A DNA stretch of 64,000 nt from NCBI GenBank assembly GCA_963978895.1, contig OZ022246.1:19370955-19434954 (forward strand), given 5' to 3'. Position 1 is the stretch's first letter. Each line of letters starts with the position of its first letter. This document shows positions 12,270-24,605 of the stretch, in pieces. The stretch comes from Erpobdella octoculata (Eukaryota > Annelida > Clitellata > Hirudinida > Erpobdellidae). Made by a program: the position numbers and the translations under genes. A model generated the notes under the pieces. That model had not been told where the DNA came from. It did no database searches and saw only the letters and a program-made list of their open reading frames with translations.

Positions 12270-12720
12270 TTTCTGTTGCATCGTTGAACTAGCGTGCATC
12301 CCAGCACGCCCAGTGCTGATAAAGTTACCCAGTAAGCGCGCACTTGCACGCGCTCACATAAAAATGTGCTGAAACACTATGAAACGAAGCGAACACCAGC
12401 GCACATCACATAAAAGTTCTGAAGGATGGATGGTAGCGGGAAGTTCCAGAGCTAAACGATGCACGCATACAGGGTGAAACGCGCCAAAACTTTTAAATGA
12501 ATGCCACAAATATTACAAACATAATTGGGCCATTATATCGTGCTATGGGCTTTAAATACAACGTCTCATGCAATACTGTATGTCGCATGTTGACGACGAC
12601 TATATCCGAAATTCAGACGAAGCGAAGATATGTGGTAGCCCGTCATATGGGGTATTGAGGCGCGGTCCCACCATTGGGGATGCTGGGGATGCGTCTCCCC
12701 CACCAGCCTAAGAGCTCAAT
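12270..12720. other. GC-richer patch of unknown origin
   Basis: CpG-bearing sequence (CAGCACGCCCAGTGCTGATA, GCGCGCACTTGCACGCGCTC, GGGGATGCTGGGGATGCGTC) stands out from AT-rich surroundings. No open frame longer than about 50 codons is visible. It looks like a recent mobile-element insertion, but no termini were identified. Confidence 0.4.
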
Positions 12721-13790
12721 TTTTTCAATGAATAAATAAAGTTAAACGTATTACTAAACAACCCCCCGTCAAGCACCGACTATCTATCCAATCTAGATAG
12801 TTATAAAATACGAAGAAATCTGTGGGCATCAGAATAGCGCAATTAATATCTCATTACTATGCCTAAGTAAGATATGCATGACCAACCGAAAGCGATTATG
12901 TCCTGCCAACCAACAGCTTATAAATTCGGTTTTCTATTCTTCCGTTGTAAGCTGGCGCTAATCGTTAAAAAATTTTAATACAAAATTAAGTTTGTGCGAG
13001 TTTAGAACACTAGTTTTTCCATTACCTATATTAATCATAAAGGGAAAATACCCACTGTTTTCTGTGAAGTGTAGAGGTGGTAAAGTACTTAATTTTATAA
13101 TTCCTAAATCAGTTTTTGTTTTAATAATTCAGTTGCACAAACTCTAATTATTGTGTAAAAGATGTCAAGCAAAAATTAGCAACTTCATTAAGATTACGTC
13201 ATTCTTTAAATCGGCACCCACTGAGCATTGAGAATGCGAAAGTTCTAGCCAAACCTCTAACCCTGAACAACAAGATTGTCATTTATCTACTCGTTCTTTC
13301 ATATTCTCGACGAAAAAATACATTTGAGTCCAACTTGACCAACAAAACTCTCAAATTTTCGTTTCAAACCATTCAAACCTAACACTATTTGAATATTGCA
13401 TTTGCGTTTACTGAGGTTGAAGGAAAGTGCATGTTCGTCATTCTATAGACACTAAACAAGTTAAAATTAGATTACAGATTATTTTTTTTTAAAGTTTTTT
13501 GATTAGGAGATGCTGATGAACTGCACGCCTTTGCGAAATAATTGTTTTTTCATAAGGGCACGATATAAATGTTATTTTGTATTGTATTTTTACGGAGATT
13601 GAATAGGAACATACACAATTCTTATGTTCAAAAACGCCATTTTCTTACAACACACTCATTACTTGATGATAACGTTAAAATCTATAAAAAATAAATATAT
13701 AATATAAGACTCCCAATCAACAATGACTTAATCATTCCCTCCACCAGAAAATCCTGGGACCACGCCTGGGGGCTTTCGACACAAACCGCT
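12721..13790. other. No recognisable feature
   Basis: AT-rich sequence without an exon-like open frame or a repeat that I could match elsewhere in the window. Confidence 0.4.
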
Positions 13791-13869
13791 GAAGTGCATT
13801 ATGCAGTTCATTCTAAAAGTACAAGTTCAGCTCTCATGGAAGAGAGCGTCAATAATGATTATAAACACA

Positions 13870-14057
13870 TAGACAAATCTCATACAGACAGAGAGTCAAA
13901 TAGTTCATTTCATGTACACATGCCATCTTATACAGACATACAGTCAGCTAGTACATTTCATGCACACATGCCATCTGATACAGACATACAGTCAACTAGT
14001 TTAATTAATACACACATACAGTCAACTAGTTCATTTCATACACACATACACGCTTGA
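13870..14057 (+). repeat. 48-bp imperfect tandem repeat with a short open frame
   Basis: Units of about 48 bp (CACATGCCATCT, then ACAGACATACAGTCA.CTAGT) occur two to three times and give an 87-codon open frame (13,794-14,057) rich in His, Thr and Ser. The frame has no recognisable domain and no splice context, so I treat it as a repeat rather than a gene. Confidence 0.5.
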
Positions 14058-14374
14058 AAAACAACTCTAAAGGCCCCAAAGAGTTCACTGGGATTTAAAT
14101 CAAGCATACACCATCAGAGAAATATATTCGGAATACATTAATTTCCATAAAATCCCTACTCTAAATCAACTTCGTGATGTATTAGATACAAATAAAAAAA
14201 GTTTTACATAAATGAAATAATGTAGTAGTATGAATTTGTGGTTTTGCAAGAGTTTCTTCCATGTTAAGGTGCAGGAGCTGGGGCTGTCAAAAGTTATAAA
14301 GAGAAAAATTACGTAAAGCATTTTTGCAAAATGCTGGATACCCTCGCTTACCTGCCGGTGAACGAAGTAGCAAG

Positions 14375-14640
14375 TGGGATGCTAACCCTAACCCTAACGA
14401 AGTAACTAGTGGAATGCTAACCTTAACCCTAACCCTAAAGAAGTAACTAGTGGGATGCTAACCCTTACCCTAACCTTAACGAAGTAACTAGTGGGATGCT
14501 AACCCTAACCCTAACCCTAGCCCTAACTTTAACGAAGTAACTAATGGTAGGCTAACCCAACCCTAACCCTAACGAAGTTACTAGTGGGATGCTAACCATA
14601 ACCACAACCCTAATACCCTACTACTAACCCTAACCCTAAC
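14375..14640. repeat. Interstitial telomere-like array (CCCTAA)n
   Basis: Six or more blocks of two to four CCCTAA units alternate with the spacer AACGAAGTAACTAGTGGGATG, giving a composite unit of about 40-60 bp. On the minus strand this is (TTAGGG)n, the metazoan telomere repeat. The regular spacer argues for amplification of a composite unit rather than a simple chromosome-end fusion. Confidence 0.85.
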
Positions 14641-14770
14641 CTTTTTTCTCTCACGGCTGCACGCCAAAAACTCTATTCAATTGATAATAATCGATTAAAT
14701 ATAAACAATAAATCTTAAATCTTTTAAAAATGTGTTTCTGTTTGTTATAAAAATGTGAACTCTGAATCTA

Positions 14771-14862
14771 CCCCGGGGGGGGGTGTCCTACCGCGGGGGA
14801 AATGTCTGGGGGCAATGTCCGGGGGGGGGGCAATGTCCGGGGGGAGAAATGTCCGTTCCCCC
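14771..14862 (+). other. G-run cluster with quadruplex potential
   Basis: G runs of 9, 5, 5, 10 and 6 within 90 bp, separated by GCAATGTCC-type spacers, in a region otherwise about 70% A+T. The repeated AATGTCCGGGGG units suggest a short tandem origin. Confidence 0.7.
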
Positions 14863-15460
14863 TTCTACTTATATGTAGTTTTTATTATTTTCTTATTGCA
14901 TTTGATTTTTATTTATAAATACTTTGTTCAGCTGTTTAATCATGAAATTGATTAACTTTGCTTTTTCTGTATGAATTTGCTCTTTTATCACATTTTATGT
15001 CTATTAATACTATTTTAGCTGCATATATTGCTTAAATAATTCAAATTCATCTACACAATAACTTGACTCTATTTTGATTTGTTGACTTGAACTTTTTCAT
15101 TCATTCAGAACTTTACATTTTTTAAGTATATTAGAAATAGATAGGAGGTCACAAAAGCTCTTTAATTTTATGTTAATTTTTTCTTTGTTCTGTTATTTTA
15201 TATAACATGATTTTTATATTGAAATAAACTGTTCTTAGATTAGATGTCAGCATTGTTGTTTTTGATGGTTAGAACTGAGAAACACACTTTTACAGATTTA
15301 AGCCTAGTATTATACAGTTTTAGCTACTATGCCTCACAGCAAAAATGTCATATAAAATACCCATTGAGTTATAACTATTTTCTTATGAAATATTAATTCA
15401 CCATTTCTTATCGTTTGATTAATAATAGTAATGTTAAAAACACCACAATTATGTTTCATT
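14863..15460. other. AT-rich stretch without features
   Basis: No exon, repeat or RNA gene is seen here. Confidence 0.4.
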
Positions 15461-15467
15461 TTTTTAT

Positions 15468-15540
15468 CTATTGGTAAGCATGTCCATCTCATGAGGTAAT
15501 AAAAAATAAAACAGTGTGAATCCCTCCAGCAAATGGTTTT
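15468..15540 (+). repeat. Degenerate tRNA-like sequence
   Basis: TATTGGTAAGCATGTCC resembles a tRNA A box and GTGTGAATCCCTCC a B box, at plausible spacing. Stems do not close well, so this is at best a decayed tRNA-derived SINE head. Confidence 0.25.
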
Positions 15541-15671
15541 TAACTTACTAGACTTACTTTTTCACATATTAATTATTATTAATTATTATCCTTTAGTTAA
15601 AGTTGATCTGTTTTACTATTCATTCGTAATTGAAATTAGGATATTCTTAAGTAATAAATGACAAAAAGATT

Positions 15672-15742
15672 AGATTTGAACATGGAACCTCAAACTCAAA
15701 AGCACCTCTTTCAACTATACTAACCAGTTTGCTTTTGTGAAC
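15672..15742 (-). repeat. tRNA-like sequence (SINE head or tRNA pseudogene)
   Basis: On the minus strand, CTGGTTAGTATAGTTG (A-box like) is followed about 30 bp later by GGTTCCATGTTCAAATC (B-box like). The acceptor stem is not evident, so a working tRNA is unlikely. Confidence 0.4.
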
Positions 15743-15984
15743 CACAGATGTGTTATTTAAGAAATGCAGTAAAAAATATAACTACTGATAACACTAGAAA
15801 ACAGTGAAGAAAAACATTTTGGAGATTTATTTTATTTGTTTAGATAAAAATCTTACAGCTGGAGAAGACTAGTAAAACAATAGGAAAAAAAATAACAGAA
15901 TTACACAAAGAGCAAGACAACCTGCAAAAAAAACAGACAAATCAAAATGAATCAAATTTGTATTTATTTCAACTGCTAAAAGCA

Positions 15985-16075
15985 AAAATAAACAAAAAAA
16001 AATCATCTCAAAAGAAATGAAAAAATAAACAAAAAAAAAATCATCTCAAAAGAAATGAAAAAATAAACAAAAGAT
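15985..16075 (+). repeat. Tandem duplication of about 38 bp
   Basis: AATAAACAAAAAAAAATCAT followed by CTCAAAAGAAATGAAAA occurs twice in succession and starts a third time. The surrounding 15,760-17,340 shows no gene. Confidence 0.75.
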
Positions 16076-16079
16076 CAAT

Positions 16080-17500
16080 CTTTTTAACTACTAAGAATGT
16101 ATAAATTTCTTATCTATTGCTGCTAAATTATTTAAAAAAAATGAGCTATATCATGAGCTACTACTATTCATTCTTTTGGAAGAAATGACATAAATAGCAA
16201 GAACAATGAGCAAAAGTGTCAAAATATTAATATAGTATCCATAGAAACCTGTTGAAAAATTTTGACATCGAATACAAGACCAAAACATAAAATCAATTGA
16301 AATGCAAACACCTCAGTGGCATGTATTGTTATTTAAACAGTACAATCCAAATAAAAAATGTTTAGAAATTTATTGAAGTTGCAGTTTTGTGTTGTTCCAG
16401 TTAAATTAGAGGCACTTGATTTCAAGTTGAACAGTTCATACTTCTGATGGCAAAACTTCAAAGATATATTTAATTAAGAGTTTGACAACACTTCTTAGCT
16501 CCTCTGTTACTATTTCCATACTGTATAAAGTACCTGGGAATAAATTTGTTAAATGAAATAAAATAAAATTCCTTATTATAATTATTAATATCTACCTAGT
16601 ATGAATGTTTTCATATGTTTATTATATCTGGTTTTCTAAATTACTTGTTTCAAATATACTATGAAACAATGTGTAACTGTAACTGAAAAACATGTTATGG
16701 AGTCTGTAGAACTAACAGCAATTACCAGGAAATAATGCTAATATTTTCACTTGAATAGATAGAATCATTTTTTTAAGTGACAAATAAATGGTTTAAAAAA
16801 GAATTCTAACAAAGATAGGTTTTTTATTTTTATTGCTTTTTTGAAAATATATCAGTCTGAGTTAGTTAATCAAATCCAGCATGCTAAACTAGTAACACTA
16901 TTAGAGAATAACTCTATTCTATAATTATTAGTATAAGAAATGGCAGACAGTAATAGATATAAATTTATAAATTGCTATAAGTAAAATATAATAATATAAT
17001 ATATACTAACAAAAAGTCGTCTCTCAATCCATCTGCCGAGACTCGGATTGAAGAACTGGTGTAAATTAACCAAAAAGCAGGATATTTGAATAATTATAAC
17101 TTTTAATACTAACATCATGAGTGCTTTATCAAACCGATTAACTAAACTTTTAATTATTGTTACTATTACTATTGTGACCACTAGAAAATTCCCCGCTTGT
17201 GCTGTAACGTTATAGCGGCAAATATCTAAATTTTTTCATCTAAAATGTTATATTAAAATTCCTTCCTAAGTCAATAGTTAACAGATTTTTTGCTATCAAT
17301 TTTATATGAACTTTATTTTAAAAGTTAAAATCAAAAGAACTCTTTGAATTTTGCGCGCAATAACACGATATGGCCTGGCAACCCACTTGTTGGCGTTTAA
17401 TACCATTCGTTCGGCGCTTGATGCCATTTTTCTTTTCTCTAATGCCACAGCGGCATCCGAGGCGGCGCTTAATGCCATTTTTTGGCGTTTAATGCCCAAT
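16080..17500. other. AT-rich stretch without a supported gene
   Basis: Holds no exon that I can support. At 17,385-17,500 the words TTTAATGCCATT and GGCGTTTAATGCC recur three or four times just before the compound microsatellite, probably the end of the element carrying it. Confidence 0.4.
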
Positions 17501-17504
17501 CTAA

Positions 17505-18165
<661 letters not shown>

Positions 18166-18740
18166 TATTTTGATTTATTTAACGTGCTCTCTAAAACGAA
18201 ATATTTCTCAGAGCACGATGCTACTGCGCCAAAAAAGTAACAAACAAACAAACAGAAACACACATCAAAAGCAAAGTCAACAATCGTAGCACTGGCATAA
18301 TGACTACCGTATTAAAAACAAACTGAATGTAAAAGAGCCTGCACTCCACCGATCGATTCCACTTTTTCTTAATTGTTCGCATTTACTTGTTATAGTCACG
18401 GTTGACATCGGCAACGTCAGACTCGACATTATTATTATTAAATTATTAACATTAGAACTGCGGCTTAGCGTGGGTTTCAGTTACTCGGATCGAGAAGTCC
18501 AAACTTGCTATCCCCAAAAATTCTTAATCAAGTTTTTTTTCTCTCTAAAAATTGATGATTAGAGAGCAGGATAAAACCAAAATTATTTATATTTTAAACT
18601 GCTGAGAAACTGTTTTTGCCGTCTTCTCAAAAGTGTTACTTAAGATAAACCACTTTCCTACAGCACGTCATTAAATGATAACAATCATTCGTAAGATTTT
18701 TAGCTCTAAACAATTTGTATTCTTATTATGATGATCCAAA
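18166..18740. other. Non-coding stretch
   Basis: No exon is visible. CTGCACTCCACCGATCGATTCC near 18,339 resembles the lead of some dispersed-motif copies, but the GGAGGTGTTT core is absent. Confidence 0.4.
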
Positions 18741-18744
18741 AATG

Positions 18745-20206
18745 GGTATGCGGACTTTTCATCAAAGGACGATTCATCAAGGGACTGTTCATCAAGGACT
18801 ATTCATCAAGGGACTATTCATCAAGAGACTATTCATCAAAGGACTATTCATCAAGAGGACGGTTCATCATAAGGACTGTTCATCAAAAGACTATTCATCA
18901 AGAGGACTATTCATCAAGTTTTGAAGCCACTCAACAATCTTTATCAATATATACCCAAGATATTTTCAGCGTAAAGTAATTTGATGTATTTTTAAAAGAC
19001 AGTTCTTCATCTTTGATAAAATAAATTTCAAACATATCAGTAATTTAAAAAAAAATATTGATGGCAACCAGGGTTGTTAAGAGCGGTACTATTGGCTGAC
19101 AAAATCGTTGATGACAGCGCCGCTACATTTTTTAGCTGTTCTCAGCGCTATTCGCTACCGCAACTTTTATTAAAAAAACAAAATAGGTTTTTTATATCAA
19201 TTAAATGAGTTCCAATGTATTTAGATTTTATTTGAAGTTTGCATGAAATCTGAGTCTGGTTGATTTATCGACGATCCGGACGAGCGTAAGCGTCTCTTTG
19301 AAATGACCTTTCCTGACCTCGCTAAAGCGAGCGTGTTCGTCTCTTTGAAGTGTGGCAGAAGTGGTATACCGGGTGTTAGTGATGTTTTGAGGTGTATGGT
19401 ATCTGGCTGTTTGAGTGTGTATATACTCACAGTTTGTACGAACAGTTGAAAGCAGTTGTTTTTAAACTTATTATTCAATTGTCTTTTGCTCGTTTGATCT
19501 TAAGATCTTGACGTTATTTCTTGTCCAGTTATTTTATTTACGGTATGTGACGAATAAAATTGTTGTATATTACAACCATGTCTTCTACAAGCTTGCTGAT
19601 TGCTCCAGGCAAAAGTGTCTTTGAAGCGTGGCCCCTTGGTGTTAAACGACCGATGCCAGATTTGACATAGCGGGCATGTGTGATGCTTTGACGTGTTTGT
19701 GGCCTTTGGTAAATATGTACATATATGGTTTCCGAAAACAGTCGAATTTAGTTTTTCTGGTGCTGTGACCGGGAGCGGAAGCGAGAGACAAGCAGAAAGA
19801 GAGAACGACCGGGAGGGTGAGAGCAAGCGGGGAAGGAAACGGGAACGAGAGAGAAAAACGACTAAAAAAACCTCTAAAAACCCCGGGCAACGCATGGTAC
19901 CTCGCTAGTTCCATTATAAAGAATAAAGTATTTGGATGCAAGCAGAGTAGCACTGTAAACTTGATATAGATTACCCTACATTTTGGTAACGTTTTGGTTG
20001 AAAATAACATCTTAAAAAATTTTATTAAATTTTTTGATGAATAGTCCGCTGGATGAAAAGACATTAGATGAACAGTCCTTATGATGAACCGTCCTCTTGA
20101 TGAATAGTCCTTTGGTGAATAGTCCTTTGATGAATAGTCCCTTGATGAATAGTCCATGATGAACAGTCCTTTGATGAATCGTCCTTTGATGAACAGTCCT
20201 AGAATC
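18745..20206. mobile_element. Foldback-type element, family 2, copy A
   Basis: Left arm at 18,760-18,916 is a tandem array of units like GGACTATTCATCAAGA. Right arm at 20,035-20,200 is the same array inverted (TTGATGAATAGTCC). The ends GGTATGCGGACTTTTC and CAGTCCTAGAATC are flanked by CCAAAAATG at 18,736-18,744 and 20,207-20,215, a 9-bp target duplication. The interior, about 1.1 kb, is shared with copy B. Inverted arms of short tandem repeats and a duplication near 9 bp are hallmarks of foldback (FB-like) transposons. No transposase is encoded, so movement would need a partner in trans. Confidence 0.85.
19500..19895 (-). other. Open frame shared by both family-2 foldback copies
   Basis: A frame of about 130 codons, with the piece CPLCQIWHRSFNTKGPRFKD, is also open in copy B (37,626-38,111). 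The two translations differ at several positions, mostly by amino-acid-changing substitutions, so constraint is not evident. It may be a remnant captured by the element. I do not recognise it. Confidence 0.3.
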
Positions 20207-20481
20207 CCAAAAATGCATTGATAAACCTTTCTAAAATTCATAGTTTTATTGAAACAGAGCCACTAGAGAAAGAACATAAAAACCCAAGTTTATAAATAAG
20301 AAGCTGCACTCAAAAAAACACTTTTTAGTTTGCCTTAATAATTTATACTACGCTGATTGGTGTTCCTTCTTTCAGAAATGCTAAATTTCTGCGTCATTTT
20401 CCCAATTCATCATGATACCTGCCTTCCGTTGAAGAAATCTATGGGGGTGCTGTTGATAATTATTGGAGCATATGTATTAAA

Positions 20482-20887
20482 ATGAATGTATATTTTATTT
20501 TTCGGATTTTTAAAATACCAGTCATATTGCAATCATCATTCATTGCTAAATGCAACATAAAGCTTCGCTCAATTGTATGTGCGGGTCCTAATGTGTATGA
20601 AAAAATTCCGATGACTATATCTCAACAACCAAACTTATCCTGTTTCAAACGATTACTTAAAAAGTTTATTATTGAGTCGCCAATGTTTCAATAGCACTTG
20701 TACAGGTTCAATATATTTCTAATTATTATTTGTGTACAACGAACTTTGTAGGCAGCCTTCTTAGCGGGATGTAAATACCCTTTAGGTTTTTGCCTTTTGA
20801 CATCTTTTTTGTTTTATGGACCGATAACCTCGTTGTCATTTTTTTTTAGTGTCCGATTGCTGATGCTGTTTTGTTTTCTGATGTCAA

Positions 20888-20916
<29 letters not shown>
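20482..20916 (+). pseudogene. 5'-truncated LINE 3' end with poly(A)
   Basis: The frame at 20,482-20,694 ends with KLRSIVCAGPNVYEKIP, then LSCFKRLLKKFIIESP and a stop. This fits the short C-terminal tail of CR1/jockey-type ORF2 proteins (GP.-W..IP..I....-L..FK..LK..). About 190 bp of 3' UTR follows, ending GATGTCAATAAA and a run of some 27 A at 20,889-20,916. The RT domain is missing, as is usual for truncated insertions. A target duplication was not found. Confidence 0.55.
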
Positions 20917-20918
<2 letters not shown>

Positions 20919-20969
20919 CACAGTAAATATTTTATTTGAACTCTAATTCATCATTTTCATGACTGAAAA

Positions 20970-21416
20970 TCAATAAAATGGCGATGATGATGATGATGAT
21001 GATAACAACGAAAATTATGTAGCGTTTATTTTTATTTCCGAAACTCATCATGTTTTTAATTGGTGGTACGGTAGTAAGATAATTATTATTTTTTTTATAA
21101 GTTTAAAGCACACAAAACCTGTGTTATACAAATTTCATTGGCAGTTTGTTTATTCATCTCTTTCGTTTTTTTAGACAGAGACAGCTGGTGGTAGCAGTGG
21201 TATTGATGATGATGATGATGATGGTGATAATGATGATGGCGATGGCGATGGTGATGGCGATGGTGGCGGTGGCGGTGACGATAACGATGACGACGACGAG
21301 GATGATGATGATTGTGGTGGTAGTTGTGGTGTTTGTTGTGATGATGATGACGGTGGTAGTAATGGTGATGGTGATGGTGATGGTGATGGTGATGTTGTTT
21401 GATGATGATGATGATA

Positions 21417-21489
<73 letters not shown>

Positions 21490-21529
21490 CGGTGGTGGTA
21501 ATGGTGATGTTGTTGACGATGACGATGAC

Positions 21530-21571
<42 letters not shown>

Positions 21572-21890
21572 AATGATGTTGATGTTGATGTTGATGGTTG
21601 GTGGTGGTGGTGATTGTGGTGGAGATGATGATGATGGTGGTGGTGGTGATAATGATGATGATGATGAAAAATTGTTAATCATAATATTTTAGCAGATACT
21701 CAAGTACACAACCAGTGGTAAAGGAATGTTGATGTTGATGGTTGGTGGTGGTGGTGATTGTGGTGGAGATGATGATGATTATGATTATGATGATGGTGGT
21801 GGTGGTAATGATGATGATGATGAAAAATTGTTAATCATAATATTTTAGCAGATACTCATGTACACAACCAGTGGTAAAGGAACATGGGTG
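20970..21890 (+). repeat. (GAT)n/(GGT)n trinucleotide region with a 145-bp tandem duplication
   Basis: Imperfect GATGAT/GGTGGT repeats run from about 21,195 to 21,665. The segment from ATGTTGATGTTGATGGTTGG through CACAACCAGTGGTAAAGGAA at about 21,575-21,725 is repeated directly at 21,727-21,882. Poly-Asp, poly-Met and HHH frames are artefacts. Confidence 0.85.
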
Positions 21891-22920
21891 AAACACTGCA
21901 TCTCAGGAAACAGTAAATGTGAAAGTTAATACAATCTTGTATAAACTGCATTGAAGTAGAAACCTATTATGAAAATTGAGTTACTGCCCTAACTAACATT
22001 AATCCACAGCAAGGTTTTATTGATAAAACAATCCTCTCATGTCCTATAAGGTTTCGATAGTTAATTCAATTCGACGTTTTCCTCAAGAGACCATGGAAAG
22101 CAAGGCAAAAAAACTGATCAATTGCTTTTGGTTTAAATCTGTGGTAATGCACTACTCAGAGGTGTTTTAATAAAGTTGTTAAATTTAAAAATTTATGGCT
22201 GTAATTTCACGTGCTTGCGTATTGAGGTTTGATTAATTAAAATTAGAGGGTTGTGACGTATTTTCAAAAATCGTCCAACTTTTTGGGGTGAAATTTCTAG
22301 TATTTGAAAATCATCTTTAAGAATTTCTATATTCTATAAAATCTTTTGAAAAAAAAGACATTCACGCAAAAAATTGTCTATTGTGATATTTTCCAAAAAA
22401 CCTGAAAAAATAATTAAATTTGTATTGTAATGATAGAAAGAAATTAATAACAAAATATTTGTTTAACTTATGTTAATCCAAAAATTATATCCATTGTTCA
22501 TCGTAATGTTAAAACAATCGTTCTTAGGACGTGGAAAACCACTAGTTAAAACAGAAAAGTTATGTAGCACTTGTACTAAAATCTGCCTTTTAGGTTTTCT
22601 AATAATTAACAAAAATAAAATATTAAATTAAAGTCACAACATTACATTCTCATACCGAACATATTTAAGCATAATTAAATTAGTCTAACAAAACAATTTT
22701 AGTTTTAGTTTTTCATTATTGTGTAAAGACAGCTATATTTTAATCAAATTATTTTTCATCCAGCACCACGTTATTAACTTTAATAATTTCAAATTACAAA
22801 GAAAAGAAATGAAAAATCGATTAAAAAATTAACCGGTAGAACACTCAACGGCAAACTATGTGAAAACAAATTAATTACGAAAATATCAGATTTAACGACG
22901 AAGATATTCCAAACACCCTA
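21890..22920. other. No supported gene
   Basis: AT-rich DNA with no exon-like frame on either strand. Confidence 0.4.
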
Positions 22921-22939
22921 CCGCCGCAAGTTCTCGACT

Positions 22940-22996
22940 GCTTCAATTTGCTAATAATCATTTGCAATTCGCCATTCAAAGGTGTTTTTTTGCAGT
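22940..22996 (+). repeat. Dispersed motif, copy 4
   Basis: GCTTCAATTTGCTAATAATC, TTTGCAATTCGCC, then CAAAGGTGTTTTTTTGCAG. A CATCGTCACTATTACAC stretch follows about 150 bp downstream. Confidence 0.6.
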
Positions 22997-24353
22997 TATA
23001 GAAACTGTGAGATAGTTTTGAATTTTAATTGAATTGTCAAAATTTGTTTTAAAATAATGTAACTAGGTGGTTATTTTAAACATATTTATGCATAACGAAT
23101 CAGTAACAAATTAATTTAACAGAATTTGATTAGTATCATCGTCACTATTACACATGTTTTATAAAAATATCAATGATTTTAATTTTGTCTTGAAGCAAGT
23201 ATTAAAATAAATTAAAATGCGTTCAAGGTGTTGATGGCATTGTGATAAAGCGTTTGCCTTTCAGCTTTATTTTCTTGATAAGGCGTGTGTTAAATATTAT
23301 TTTAAAAGATAGTTGTTGTCACCTTAACGAAATCAAATTTGTCGGTTGAATTGAAAATTTTGGCACAAGGCTGAGATGGTGATGATGCTTCGACAAATCG
23401 CTTTATTGAAAAAGCCCTCCTAACCAGCTTTGAACCTTATTAAAAGTAAAAAAGTCAGCTGTTTGTAACAGTAACAGTGCGTTTAATAATTTGTCATCTG
23501 AATAAATCTACTCTAAACCTGCCACACAAAAAATAAACTAATTTTGGGCTTTACAAACTCAGATTAGCTAATCAAGATTGATTAAATTTTTAATATTCCA
23601 CCTAAACATAAAATTGACACTTTTCCTCTTACTGATGACATGTCAATTTGGACACTCATGACATTACATGATAAATATCTGCCTAAAACGCTTTTAATCT
23701 CAATGTTTTGTTGCTGTAAACCAGCTGAGACCAAGAGTGTGGCAAAGAGTAGCTCCTTTGATCAGCAAGTGAAATTATTTATTAATGTTCACAAGACGGA
23801 ATGTAAATTTTTTTCGAACAATTGTTTTTAGGTTTGAAACTTTTCATGAATTTGTATGATGATTTAAGAAAGTTATCATAAATTTAAACAAGATTGTTGA
23901 TTGCCAATTGATAATGACGTCAACAACTTTTATTGTCATAGTAACTTAAAATTTTTTTGAAAGTTTACTATGGTCTCAAAAATATGTTTTTTAATTTATT
24001 ATTAATAATGACGTGATTTATTTGAATAACGACGACGGCAGCGACAATGATCCTGGTGATGATGATGATGATTGCAATAGTGATGGTTACAATAGATGGT
24101 TATTATAATTTGTTTCAACAAAAACATTTAAGGTTTTATAAAACTGCGTTGACTGGATATCTTATAAAAAAAAAACGAAAACATAATGACAAATTGCGAA
24201 AAAGACAAAATTAAATGGGAAAAAATAAAAAAAAACAAATACTAGTATAAAAGCACGTTGACAACAAGACACAATCAAAAAAGAGCAAAAATTGACAAAT
24301 TAAACGTCAAAGAGACGAAAATAGCATCGTATTATTATTTGTTAAATACACGT

Positions 24354-24525
24354 CGCGTTTATAATGTTGTAATTTATATTAATATTTATATTGTTGTAAT
24401 TTATATTAATATTTATAATGTTGTAATTTATATTAATATTTATAATGTTGTAATTTATATTAATATTTATAATGTTGTAATTTATATTAATATTTATAAT
24501 GTTGTAATTTATATTAATAGTTTCA
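24354..24525 (+). repeat. 27-bp minisatellite, about six copies
   Basis: Unit TATAATGTTGTAATTTATAT plus TAATATT, nearly perfect. The orthologous position in copy B (about 49,635-49,680) holds one diverged unit, so expansion followed the duplication. The NVVIYINIY frame is a repeat artefact. Confidence 0.95.
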
Positions 24526-24605
24526 ATTTGTGATAAAAAAAACTGATCGTTGTGGTTTTGTGGCCTCGGATAGCAATAGAAAAGCGTTAAAGTTTTATTA
24601 ACTGA

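Larger units (their letters stand above)
22921..24605 (+). repeat. Paralogous block, copy A
   Basis: Aligns along its whole length with 46,904-49,780 in the same orientation. Shared landmarks are ATTTATGCATAA, TTGATAAGGCGTGTGT, AAAATGCCCTCCTAAC-like, AATTTTGGGCTTT, TAATGACGTCAACAACTTTTATTG and AATAACGACGAYGGCAGCGA. Copy A lacks the foldback insertion and the 23-bp minisatellite of copy B, and alone carries the 27-bp minisatellite. It begins with a copy of the dispersed GGAGGTGTTT motif, so the block may be a long form of that family. Confidence 0.8.

Noticed and set aside
18760..18916. Hammerhead ribozyme units, because the inverse reads TGATGAATAGTCC
   Set aside because: The conserved GAAA box and helix II pairing are missing; the units are simple tandem repeats.
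21095..21692. Asp-, Met- and His-rich frames
   Set aside because: Translations of the GAT/GGT tract. No unique sequence of protein character.
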